This document shows, one piece after another, positions 33,041 to 43,918 of a DNA stretch of 64,000 bases; positions within the stretch are counted from its first letter, which is position 1, and each line of letters begins with the position of its first letter. Under the pieces are notes generated by a model. That model had not been told where the DNA came from. It did not search any database and was given only the letters and a program-made list of their open reading frames with translations. This DNA is from Jacaranda mimosifolia (lineage: Eukaryota; Streptophyta; Magnoliopsida; Lamiales; Bignoniaceae), in assembly GCA_018894105.1 (NCBI GenBank), contig CM032123.1, positions 24,529,744 through 24,593,743 of the forward strand, given 5' to 3'. Made by a program: the position numbers and the translations under genes.

Positions 33041-34324
33041 TGGCTGAATTGCAATTGAAATGTATATCCTAGGGTTTAGTCATTTGGTCATTTTTATATT
33101 TTTATTTTTTTATATTTTTGGTAATTTTAATTTTATTATGGTAATTAATTTTTTAATTTTAAAATTTTCAAACTCAAAAAATTAATTATTTACTAGTTTG
33201 TTATGTATGAGTCTGATTCATCAAACTTAATTTTTTTAATATTATATATTAATATAATTTTGAAAAATTAAATTTTACAATGGCTATTGAATATTGACAT
33301 TTAATTCTAGATACGTAGATATAGTAATGTTAATCAATAAATACATTCTCTATCATTAACATTTTGGGGTTTAAAATTTATAGAGTTGTGGGATTTTAGG
33401 ATTTAGAGTTTAAGTTTTATATTTAGATAAATTTTATTAGTTTTCTAAAGTCTACAAAATAAAATTATGAAATGATATATTCATCTTATCTTATATGTAT
33501 AGAGTATAGTTAGATATTCTAAAACATTTAGAAGTTGTTTCGGTGATTTTGTAAACTTCTCAAAACAGTTTATAAGATATTTGATAGTTTATAAGATGTC
33601 AAGAAGTATTTCATAACAAACTCTTTTAATTTTATAAGATGTTTGATCTTAACAAACTTTCTTAACTTTAATCATTAATTTTAAAACTGTCATCACTAAT
33701 ACCTTATAAGCTCCATGATATTATTATACAAACACTTTGAGAATTTATTTGAAAAAAAAAAATGATCTAGCCTCTTATAAGTTCGGAAAAAATATCTTAT
33801 AAAATACAGAAACTCCAAAAACATCTTGTAAAATGCAGGATCTTATAAAACTTATTAAATAAGTTTAGCCAAACACCTTCTTAATGTCCCTTTAGCTAGT
33901 TAATAATTTTAGTATTTTAATATTTTATTTTAGAATTAAAAAGTTATTTATTCTTGATTTAGTTCATTTTTTCTAATTATTGATTAACTTTGTGACTTAT
34001 TAATATTAATAAAATAACACCAATATAAATTAATTATAAAGTTAAGCAACAATATTTTTTATTGATTAATTTTCTTATTTATATATTAATTTTTCATTTT
34101 TTTTCATCATAATCTTTAACTACTAATTTTTTCTTATTAATTTTTTAATTACTAATTTATACTTATATTATTTATATATAGATTATGAGATTTCATATTG
34201 AAATAATAAAAATAATTTATTGTGTATAATATATTATACATGATAATTTTTTAAATATTATCTATATATTAAAATACATGAAAAATTAGAATATATATTA
34301 TATATAATAATTTTTAAATATTAT
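33041..34324. other. AT-rich right arm of the large hAT element
   Basis: No gene is seen. The sequence is AT-rich and shares phrases with the interior of the hAT element at 21339 (for example near 33890-34030 and 22020-22150), confirming that the two elements are relatives. Confidence 0.7.
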
Positions 34325-34836
34325 TTGTCGGATATGGATAACAAATAAATGGATATATCCAACAAATATGTATTCAGAGCGGATATTAAATAGATCAAAT
34401 AGGCAATTACCATATTCATATCCCTTTACCATCAGTTATCTATTAATCGGATACGGATAATATCCGCTTTAAATAGATATAGATAATATCCCTATAAATG
34501 GATTCAAATGTAGACGGTAAACAAATTTTCAAATATTCATTTACAGCTCTAGTTACAGGCCAAATTTGTGGGAGAAAATTGCTCAATTTTTTTTTCTTAA
34601 AATTAAAGATAACATTAGTACCTGTTGAATTTTCAAGCCTTTTTCTCTCAATAAAGACCTTAAACATGAAAAGGCAGACAGTTAGGGCTTCGGAGCGCTG
34701 TTTCAAGTCAAGCAACTTTCTCTTGTAATTGCTTTACTAATAAAATGAAGGTGATAAAATTTATCAATCACTACTAATGGGTCCATAATAGTGAAGAAAG
34801 TATAATAGATTCACATATGGGCACATGAAAACTCAC

Positions 34837-34934
34837 CTTAAACAGCACAATGTTAAAAGGACCTTGATCTAAGAGGGGTTTACTCAATCGCAACAAATAA
34901 AATTCATTATTCCTACATTTCACAAACCCTTGGT
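34837..34934 (-). pseudogene. Captured exon resembling inositol tetrakisphosphate 1-kinase (ITPK)
   Basis: A 98-bp minus-strand exon is bounded by TTAACAG upstream and GTGAGT downstream. In frame it reads CRNNEFYLLRLSKPLLDQGP followed by FNIVLFK. This matches the N-terminal part of plant ITPK family proteins, where a pattern of Cys-Arg, then hydrophobic-Asp/Leu-Ser-KPL, then DQGPFD-I-LHK is conserved. ITPKs phosphorylate inositol phosphates towards phytate. The His of LHK is Phe here. Only this exon is recognised, and the one downstream (about 34620-34730) could not be assigned. It is outside the hAT element and thus in the CACTA body. Identification rests on one short motif. Confidence 0.45.
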
Positions 34935-36489
34935 CTGTTAAAAGAAGAGGACTTAAAATTTGTCGAAGATGAAACAAACAAAATGGGTTTACAATGAAAT
35001 TCTAGGAAGATTTACATGAAATATTTTACCTGTGCAAGAGTTTTCCCCTTTGACGATTTTCCTCAATTTCTTTGAAAACCATATCTAAGAGAATGGCAAT
35101 GAGAAGAGGCGGGAAGCCAAGTGAGGTAAAATGAGAAGATTCTTTTTCCTTTGCTACTGTTTGGTTATGTTTTGCATGTATTGTATCATGTGTTCTAAAC
35201 GAATAAATTTTTGGAGTGAGGTTGGGTAATATGAAAGTTGTGTTAGGAAAGGTAATGGATATTTGTTTATATTTTCAAGAATAATTAAAAATTTATTTTA
35301 GAGAGTGTTGGTATGTTTATTTATATTTTGAAAGGAGATATTGTTTATTATAGCGATCAAACCAATACTTTTTTTGTTGGATTTTTAATGTGGAAATAGA
35401 ATTGAGTAATTCTTTTTATTGTAAAAATAATATATATATATATATATATATTCATATATATGGGAAAATGGGGAAGTTTTAGGATAATGAAGGATAGGAG
35501 ATAACATTTTGAAAAAAAAAAAAAAACTATTTTAACATTTTGGAGGGAAAATGAATGTATATTTTGTTTTGCCAAAACATAACCAAACACTCCTTTTGTT
35601 TTCTTAATTCCTTGCTTTTCATTTTTAGTTATAAAAAAATATAAAATACATAACATTCTTTTCCACAATGTAAAATATTTGTGAAATTTGAGGTCAATGA
35701 AGAAATAATAGATAATGGACATGAAATTACTTTATGATGTGCTTAATAATACGGGGATACAAACAAATTTTATCACATTCATTTTTAGGGAATTTTATAT
35801 ATTTAAATTGTATGGTAGTGATTTTCTCTTTAATTTTCAAAATATTGAGTTCATATTGTATAACAGTAACTAATTGAAAGATATATTTTACTCAATTTTA
35901 TTTACTTCTATCATTAATTTTAGTTTTATTAATAATCATTACATTTAATAATATACTCTAAGTTAGTACTTTCTTTACAACTATGCTAGACCATGAAAGT
36001 TATCTTCACGTTAGTAATTTTTGTAGTAAAACATACACACAATTAACATCTAACTATAACTTATAAAGATCTACTTAACTATAGCTTATACACGATTGGA
36101 AGGCGAAATGTACCATTAAATGCCTAACTTTAGGGACCGTTTCACTTTCGTCAAATACTATGGTAAACTAGATTTCTTTCTTCTCTTTTGCTATTCAAGC
36201 ATGTATGTCCATTTTTCCTAAAAGAACATTATAATAAATTATAATTAAAAAAATAAATTCTTAAGCATCAAAATTTACAAGTCCAAATTTTAATACTACT
36301 TTAACTACAATACAAAGTTATTTAATAATTAAAAAAAACTATATGTTAATTCATCATATAATATAAGATTAAAGAAATTGAGTTTGTTATGAATTATTTA
36401 TACACAAAAAATAGAGAGAAGAGCTAAAATTTAGAGGAATTAAAAAAATGAAGAGATTTCAATTTTTGAGTGAATCAAATTTTTGGAGC
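34935..36489. other. AT-rich CACTA interior, no gene seen
   Basis: There is a TA microsatellite at about 35428-35450 and an A run at 35512-35526. Minus-strand open frames here (for example 35357-35722) are Phe/Ile/Lys-rich low-complexity readings. No domain is recognised. Confidence 0.55.
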
Positions 36490-38265
36490 AAATTAAATTA
36501 AATTGCTATGTATAACTAATAACAAAAAAATAGATTTTTTTTGTGGGCCAAAATTTGGAGGGAATAAAAAGTTGGAGGGACTAAAAATTAGATTGTTATC
36601 TAAAATTAGTAACAAAAAAATTGATTATAATTTGTATTCAGCCAACTTTTTGAATCAAGGAAGTTTTGGTGAGATTATAAATTTAATATTATATAAAATT
36701 TGTATGTGGAGAAATTATTACCATTGCTCAAAACTAATTCTTAAAAAGAGATTAGTTCAAACCTATAAAGAAAGCCTAATTTACTAATAAACTACAAAAT
36801 TACGAGCCCAATTAATAAAAAAGAAGTTAGTCCAATTAACCAAATTTGTAAATTAATGTAAGACTAATTCATGAAAGAAAGCCCAATTTACTAATTCACT
36901 AAAAAATTGGTCAAGCTTGATTAACAAAAAAAATGTTGGTGAAGCCCAATTAACCAAATCTATAGATTATGTGAAGACTAATTCATTAACAGTGCCTATT
37001 CTCACTGAAAACTTACCAGGCCAATCAAAAAAAAAAAAAAAGGATAGGAAAGGAAAGGAAATTGGTGAAGCCTAACTAATCTTGTACATTAATATAAATC
37101 CCAATTCACTTGGAAGTTTGTCAAACCCAATTATAAAAAGAAGTTGGATGAAGCCAAATGAACCAACTTTTAAATTAAGAAATAAACTAACTATGACCAA
37201 TGTCCAATTCACTAATTCATTAAAACATCGGTACAACTCAATTCCTAATTAAAGTCTAATCCACCAATTAATAAAAAAATTGGTCAAATACAATTCTTAA
37301 TTTAAAAAATTGAAAGAGTATAATAACCAATTTTTAAATTAATATAATAAAAATTGGTGAAATCTAATTCTTAAACAAAGCCCAATTAATCAATTCACTA
37401 TAAATTTTGCTGAAGCACAATTTTTATAAATAAATTAAAAAAAAATCAATTAACAAATTTAAGTTAATGTCAACCTAAATTCTTAAACAAATAATACCAA
37501 TTCACTAGAAATTTGATAAACCAAAATTAATAAAAAAGAAGTTGTTAAAATCCAATTAATTAATTCTTTAAATTAACATTAAGACCAATTCTTATATAAA
37601 TAACACAAATTCACTAAAAAATTGGTGAACCACAATTAATAAAAAAGAAGTTGCTAAAGCCTAATTAATTAATTCAATAAAAATTTGGACAAGCTAATTG
37701 TTAAAATGAAAGCCTAATTCACAAGTTAATTCACTTTTAATTTGTTCATCATCAAATTTTTAAAAAAGAAAAAAAAACTCAATGATTTATTCACTAAAAA
37801 CTTTGCTCAAGCTCAATTCCTTAAAGAAAGTCCAACAAACCATTTGGTTTACTTCAAATTTGTTCAAGGCTAACTTTTCAAATAAAGTACAAGTCACCAA
37901 TTAATTCGATATAAATATAGTCAAACCAATTTCTTAAACGATAGCCCAACTCACATATAATCCACTATAAGTATGTTAAACCCCAATTCTTAAAAAAAAT
38001 TCCAATTCAACAAGTAATTCACAATAAAATTGTAAATCCCAATTCTATAAAGAAATTAGCCCAACTAAGCAATTCATTCACTTCAAATTTGTTCCAATCC
38101 AATTCGTATAATAAGGCATCACTCACCAATTAATTAACTAAAACTTTGGTCAAGTCCAATTATTAAGCAATTTGGTCAAGCCCAATTAACAATTTTTTTG
38201 AATACTTGTGAAGCCCATTTCTTGTACCAAAGCCCAACTCACAAATTATGGGTGCAAGATTAAAT
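36490..38265. repeat. Degenerate tandem repeat, CCAATT-rich, in the CACTA element
   Basis: Phrases such as AAGCCCAATTAACCAA, AAAAAGAAGTTGGTGAAGCC and AAGACTAATTCATTAA return irregularly across 1.5 kb. Two clear returns of CCAATTAACCAAAT at about 36832 and 36946 suggest a unit near 115 bp. The array has no coding potential. Confidence 0.6.
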
Positions 38266-38702
38266 TAATTGCCATTTCAATTTGGTGACAAAAATAATTG
38301 TTACCATATGTGTACAATAGAATTTTGGAGGGAACGAATTTATGGAGGGAAAATTAATTTCAGTTTAGTAACAATAAAATTTGTTGCAATATTAATTTTT
38401 TTTAATGAACTTTTTCCTAGTACAATAAGTATCCAATTTTGTTACAAAATAAATTTTCTTGAATGGCAAAAAATATTATATGTAAAAAAATTGTATTTTT
38501 TGTAATGAATACTTATTTAGTTACGAAATATAAAAAATCTAACTTAACGAATTTTAGTTAAAGGTAACAAGATTTTTATTTTGTACTCAAGACATATATT
38601 TTATTAACGAAAATTCAATTTTTTTATGATAAACATAACATTTGTAACAAATTTTACCTTCATTACCAAAAATTTTGTTACGTGAAATGCATTTTGTTGT
38701 AG
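38266..38702. repeat. CACTA right terminus and subterminal repeat
   Basis: The sequence ends TTTTGTTGTAGTG, the complement of a CACTA terminus. Before it GTTAC/GTAAC and AATTTTGTTAC phrases recur (38340-38690), matching the left subterminal cluster. The flank at 38703 is copia LTR sequence. Confidence 0.75.
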
Positions 38703-39565
38703 TGAGTTTCAAGACAGATTAATTAAATTAAATAGTTAATTTAATTAAAGTGAGGAATATTATTTGGAGGGAAATTCAAATGAAGAAGTACATTTGAGGT
38801 GCATTTGGAATTACTTTGGATGACATTTCATGAGATGAAATGAAAATTTCAAATTAAATCTAAATGCAAGTAAAATTCACATTTCACATGCAAGTGGCTT
38901 GCTTAGTTGGCACACCACCTCATGGAGAGTGTGATGCCACCTTGCATCAAACCTAGCTCCAACTCTGTAAACAGAGGCGATGGTCGGCCACTTGGAAATT
39001 ACAATGCTAAGATTCCATTTTTTCCTCCAAAAGTGTGTTCCACTTATGCATTGAAGTTTCACACATTCCTCACCTTCTTCTCCACAATTTCGATTTTCCC
39101 CCTTCTTCTTCCTCTAGTGATCTATAGATTAGTGAATATTGGAGCTTGCCTTGGGCGTGTGGATCATAACATTAGAGGCTTCACACTTAGGGAGCTTTGC
39201 TCTTGAAGATCCACTGCGCTGCAGAAAGTTTGGAGGCTGTTTTGGAGGCCTTGCTGATTTATGTTTTTGCTTAAACTTTTATTGGAGATCCTCAAAGGTG
39301 TTGAGGTGTTGCTGACCAAATTTCAGCTTAATCTGAGGTGATTTTCTTGGGTAATTGTTGCCGATTTTTTGCTATGCCAGGGTTGACAATTTTGAAGTGT
39401 TCACTCTTGTCATCCATTTCTACCTTGGATTTAAGCGATCAAGGTATTTTTCTGCAACCAAATCCATTTTAATAACATGATTAGATTCTTGGATGAAGTG
39501 TAGTCAAGTTTTTATTTAGCTGTTTTTGCTTTTTAACTTGGATCCTTGTGCTACACTTTACTTCA
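38703..39565 (+). repeat. Partial 5' LTR of copia element A
   Basis: It aligns with 45085-45940 and ends CTTCA before the primer site. The first 1.2 kb of the LTR is missing at the CACTA junction. The TATA place reads TGTAAACAG (38966-38974) instead of TATAAATAG, so this copy of the promoter is probably dead. Confidence 0.88.
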
Positions 39566-39567
39566 AG

Positions 39568-39579
39568 TGATATCGGAGC
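39568..39579 (+). other. Primer binding site of copia element A
   Basis: TGATATCGGAGC lies two bases after the LTR end and matches the initiator tRNA-Met site at 10 of 12 positions. Confidence 0.85.
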
Positions 39580-41415
39580 CTAATTTATACTTTAATTTGG
39601 ATTTTTGTTTGATTGATTCATTTGATGAATTGATCTAGATCACCAAATATTTCATCCAATTTATGGATTTGAGTGTTTGATTGATGATGCATGTGGCTCC
39701 TTTGATGATGAATTGAAATATGCTAATATGTGCTTTAAGTGTTAATTCATATGTTAGTATTGTTCTGATTCATGGATGCTTATGTTAAATGTTTATTTAG
39801 CATTGGATGATGTTATATGTCAATATAGAATGTTTAATTTGGCCTTAAAATATTTTGGTCATTTTTGGATCCAATTGGATTGAAGATAATTGGAGATTTT
39901 TGAAGAATGTTGATTCTTACTTGAACTTGTTTTTTGAAGCATGTTTAAGCACTTGAATTTCCATTTTTCAAAGGTGTTTTAGATCTAAAAAATTGTCTAA
40001 TATGTGTGATTTAGTGTTTTAGAGGTGTGTATAATTTTTTGGTGCACAAAATTTGGACCGAAAGGACCTTAACTCGGTCCTTAACACAAAACAGAGGCTA
40101 TCTATGCTTTGGTTTTGGGCAAGTTTTGAGGTCATTTTATGTTATTTTTGTGATCAAAATTAATCTAAATCACACTAATTAGATGCACAAGTGTTGTGCA
40201 AGTTTTCAAAATTATATTTAACATTTTTGATTGCTTGTAAAATATTGTTCAAGTTAATCTTCAATTTGGTGCAAAACTGATATGCATAATTGTTATGCTT
40301 ATTTTTGCTAGTTAATTAATTGTTTATGAGATAAGCATTTAATTGTGAAATTGAATGTCAATTCTTATTTATTTTTCAATTGATTTTTGAATGGATGATG
40401 AATGAATGGGGATGAACATGAGCCTTTAATATTGATTTCATTTGTTTAAATTTGTTGAAAAGTGTTGTATTAAATGGGGCTTGCATGCCTTTTAATTTCT
40501 ATCTTGTAAATGTTATGAGAGTAGAATCACTATAAGTGAGTGATGAAGACCCATGAATGTATGTGATACATTTATGTAATAGCTATATTTAATCAATTAA
40601 CTTAAAATCAACTAAGTAGTGCACCTATGGCTCTAAAGTGGACTACTTGGTTAAGGCTCATGGTCATCCCACCCTAGGAGCATACTAGGCATATTTACTT
40701 ATTTATGCTTTCTTTATGAGATGTATGGTTAGGATAAGAAAACCTAAATAAGAAGATAAAATTGATGAGATCTTTGCAAGCAAGAAAATCCCTTCACTTA
40801 GAGGAGTCTAAGTGCTTTCAAATATTAAGTCAAAATGGATACAAATTAAAAGGAGTTCTAATTAATCCATGCCTTCTACCAATAGTGTGTGGCATGACGA
40901 TGCTACCACATTTGTGTGATGTCTCACGAGTCATGGCACACACTTATGGTGGAAAGTTGTTATCACATACTTAGCATGCGATGCACCTTTGATTTGACGT
41001 TTCCTATGCATTGTCTCATGAGTCGTGGAATGACATAGTGCGGTTTCGAATCAAAGCTTGATTGGTAGGTCCAACTTAACACCTAGTAATATAGATGTCG
41101 CGCGAGTCGTGAGTCTACATGAAAAGTGAGGCAAAATATATCAATGGTTGTATAGAGATACAATTAGCAAAAGTTGCTTATCTTAGAATTGTTTGTGGAT
41201 GTCTCACAAGTCGTGAGTCTACTACAAGTCCTTAGGGCTTTGATTCTCACCAGGAAATGAGATTTCCCAAATTCCTTAAGGGGTGACAAATTTGATAAAA
41301 TAGTGGGAGAAAAACATGCTTGAAAGTTAATGAACATGTTTTCAATATCAATATTCAATCACATGCTTATGCTCTCTTTTTCGCCTTCGTAGATTTTTGA
41401 AATCTTCAAATCAAA
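39580..41415 (+). other. Leader of copia element A with four palindromic repeats
   Basis: This 1.8-kb untranslated region contains four near-copies of CTCACGAGTCGTGAG at 40923, 41015, 41101 and 41203, spaced about 86-102 bp. The core CACGA-G-TCGTG is a perfect palindrome around one base. The same repeats are found in element B and, decayed, at 62730-62920. No ORF longer than about 70 codons is seen. Confidence 0.8.
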
Positions 41416-42215
41416 ATGCCTAAGAATCCACTCAACGTTATTTTGGAAACCAATAAACTCATGATGTGAAGACATATCCTTGATTTCGATGGGAGGACAT
41501 ATGTGCTTACTCAAAAGTCCATCAAACTCCATTAGCAATGATGCCGACAATGAGGCACGTGAAACGCTCATGAAGTAGGTAGATGATGATCTACAGACAC
41601 ATTACCATATGTTGGCATTTATGTCCAATGAGCTCCAGAAGTCTCACAGCACATGAAAACTGCTCACGAGATTCACTTGCACCTACAAGAGTTGTATGGT
41701 GTGCGAATTAGACATGAAAGGTTCTCATTGTCTAAAGAGCTCTTCCGGACTAAAATGAATGAAGGCTCAAGTGCCCATGACCATGGCCTTAAAATGATTG
41801 ATCTCATTGAGAAGCTTGGACAATTAGATGTAGTCACGGACAATGAGCTCTATGTGGATTTGATCATTCAATCATTTCCTGTCTCGTTTGACCAATTCGT
41901 TATGAACTTCAACATGACAAAGCAAAAGGAAACGATTAATGAGTTGGTCAATATATTGGTGACCGTTGAGGCAACATCAAAGAAAGACAAGCCTCTTATG
42001 CTTGCTTCATCTCCCAAGTCTAAGGGCCCTAGGGGTGTTAGAAATGGAGGTAAAAGGAAGAAGAGTTCTTCCTCTAAGGGAAAGCAACCCTTGAAAAGTT
42101 TAGGGGGAGTCAAGAAAAAGAAAGAGGTCAAAGTCGATGCTACTTGTTTCTATTGTGACAAGAAAGGCCATTAGAAGAGAAATTGCAAGGAGTATCTTGC
42201 AACCTTTGGGAAGGG
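41416..42215 (+). pseudogene. Copia gag, element A
   Basis: Gag starts at the ATG at 41416 (MPKNPLNVILETNKLM), matching the start in element B. After frameshifts a 173-codon frame (41653-42174) carries the core: SAHEIHLHLQELYG-like text at 41656, LSKELFRTKMNEGSSAHDH, and LQSLPxSFDQFVMNFNM-like text. Then come a basic linker and the CCHC zinc knuckle (CFYCDKKGH...NC). The Trp inside the knuckle is a TAG stop at 42172-42174. Gag forms the virus-like particle in the cytoplasm. The damage makes this copy inactive, but the frame after the stop goes straight on into pol. Confidence 0.88.
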
Positions 42216-43535
42216 TATGTACTTTATTGAAGTGCACTTAACGACAAATTCTTCTTCATGGGTATTTGATACCACTTGTGGTTTATGCCTTTGTAATTCG
42301 TTACAGGGGATGGAAAAAAGAATGAGCCTTAATGACGGGGATGTAATCCTACGTTTAGGCAATGGAGCAAAAGTTGCGGCCATAGTCAAAGGCATTATCA
42401 AGTTAGACTTGGGGACCTCCTTCATTGTACTTGATCTTTGCTATTATGTACCATTTCTTGTTAAGAACATTATTTCTATTCCCATTTTGGATATTGAAGG
42501 GTATGATTTTTCCATATCTAATGGGAATTTGAAGGCATTAAAGAATGGTTCTTTAATTGCACAAGGTACATTAAACAATGGATTATACGATTCTCAATCG
42601 ACAATAATGCACATTCAACAAAGTAAAAGAAAATTAGATAACCAAGAAGATATCATCTTGTGGCAAGCAAGACTTGGACATATTTCCAAGAAAATGATGA
42701 ACAAGTTAGAAGACCTCAAAGCACTAAATGTTAGTGGCATAGAGGATCTTCCTCCTTGTGAGTCTTATTTAAAGGAAAAAATGACCAAGGCTTCTTTTGT
42801 AGAACAAACGGAGCGAACCACAAGTCCTTTAGATTTGATCCATAGGATGTTTGTGGACCACTAAGAGTTAGTTCCAGAGAAGGCTATTCATACTTCATCA
42901 CCTTCACCGATGATCATACTCGATTCGGACATGCGTATCTTATGAAGTACAAATCCGAAGCCTTTGAAAAGTTCAAAGAGTATAGGAATGAAGTAGAAAT
43001 CCAATTGGCACTGAGCATTAAAACTCTTCGATCAAATTGAGGAAGAGAATACTTAAGTACCAAATTCTTGAATTATCTAAAATAGAATAGAATTCTCTCT
43101 CAATGGAATCTACTCAGCTACCCTAAACAAGAGAGTAGTCGAGAGAAGAAATCGTACCTTGTTAGACATGGTATGTTCCATGATGAGCTTTACCAATTGC
43201 TTATATCTTTATGGGGATATGCCTTAATAACGGCGGCGAAGTTACTAAATATAGTACCCTCAAAGTCGGTGCTAAAAATATTGCAAGAGATGTGGTATCG
43301 CAAAGCACCTTCTTACTCTTTTCTAACAGTTTGGGGTCTCCTGCCTGCATCAAGCAGTTAATAGGAGACAAGTTGGATGCGAGATCCACCTTATGCAAGT
43401 TTTTGGGATACCCAAGAGAGTCTTTGGGTTATTATTTCTATGATCCCTCAGAACAAAAGGTCTTTGCTCTAAGAAACGCCACATTTTTAGAAAAGAAAAT
43501 TCTATTAGATAGAAATGACATTGTTTGGTAGAAAC
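42216..43535 (+). pseudogene. Copia pol, element A: protease, GAG-pre-integrase, integrase
   Basis: The frame 42217-42864 continues gag. WVFDTTCG is the protease active site, where the usual Asp-Thr-Gly is Asp-Thr-Thr. LGNGAKVAAIV and CYYVPFLVKNIIS follow, then the GAG-pre-integrase text WQARLGHISKKMMNKL. Integrase follows in broken frames: FTDDHTRFGHAYLMKYKSEA near 42900-42960, ERRNRTLLDMV near 43143-43170, and LGYPRESLGYYFYDPSEQKV near 43405-43460. Integrase inserts the cDNA into the host genome. Many stops and shifts are present between 42862 and 43210. Confidence 0.85.
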
Positions 43536-43639
43536 AAATAAACATCAAGAGCCCTACACACAACCTCTAAGGAGGTTGGAACGAACCAAGAAGTAACCCA
43601 AAAAGTTTTGTTTTTCTCATGAGACTAGCCAATCGAATA

Positions 43640-43918
43640 ATAATCTGAAGACCTATGAGGAAGCTATGTTGGACATAGGTTCGGGACATTGGCTAGACGC
43701 CATGGAATCTAAAATGGACTCCATGTACTCCAACAAAGTATGGACTTTAATAGATCCACCAGAGGGTAAAGTACCTTTTGGTTGCAAGTGGATCTATAAG
43801 CGAAAGCTAGGAGTCGATAGAGAGGTAACAACCACTAAGGCATGACTAGTGGCAAAGGGTTACACTCAAAGACCAAGTATTACTTTTGAGGAAACCTTTT
43901 CATCGGCCGCAGTAACGA
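43640..43918 (+). pseudogene. Copia reverse transcriptase start, element A, truncated
   Basis: The text MESKMDSMYSNKVWTLIDPP, then FGCKWIYKRKLGVDREVTT and LVAKGYTQRPSI, is the N-terminal RT region of copia pol. A CGA-to-TGA stop lies before LVAKGY. After about 75 residues (ETFSSAAVTIM) the reading passes abruptly into LTR sequence at about 43919. The catalytic domain is therefore deleted together with the LTR start. Confidence 0.85.

Larger units (their letters stand above)
30485..34551. mobile_element. Large hAT element carrying captured gene pieces (4067 bp)
   Basis: The ends TAGGGTTGTAAATGG and TTCATTTACAGCTCTA match the hAT element at 21339. The target duplication is GTTACATG/GTTACAGG (7 of 8 bases; 30477-30484 and 34552-34559). 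Subterminal ATATCCG-type motifs are at 30515-30745 and 34325-34535, more decayed than in the short element. Between AT-rich arms lie captured host DNA with an SR-protein exon (31336-31431), probable intron sequence and a GC-rich block (32760-33040). No transposase is visible. Confidence 0.88.
10503..38702 (-). mobile_element. CACTA (En/Spm-type) DNA transposon with many nested insertions
   Basis: The right end reads TTTTGTTGTAGTG, the complement of the CACTACAACAAAA terminus typical of CACTA elements. A decayed transposase-associated domain lies on the minus strand at 12160-12655. Both ends carry many GTTAC/GTAAC subterminal motifs (10520-11050 and 38500-38700). The left end is less sure: CATTACAAAAAAT at 10503 fits a mutated terminus but overlaps the gypsy LTR end, and no matching 3-bp target duplication is seen. 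Removing the nested Mutator-like and hAT insertions leaves about 11.7 kb. The element carries captured kinase and ITPK-like exons. Confidence 0.62.

Noticed and set aside
35357..35722. 121-codon minus-strand frame rich in Phe, Ile and Lys
   Set aside because: AT-rich low-complexity translation crossing a TA microsatellite and an A run; nothing suggests a gene.
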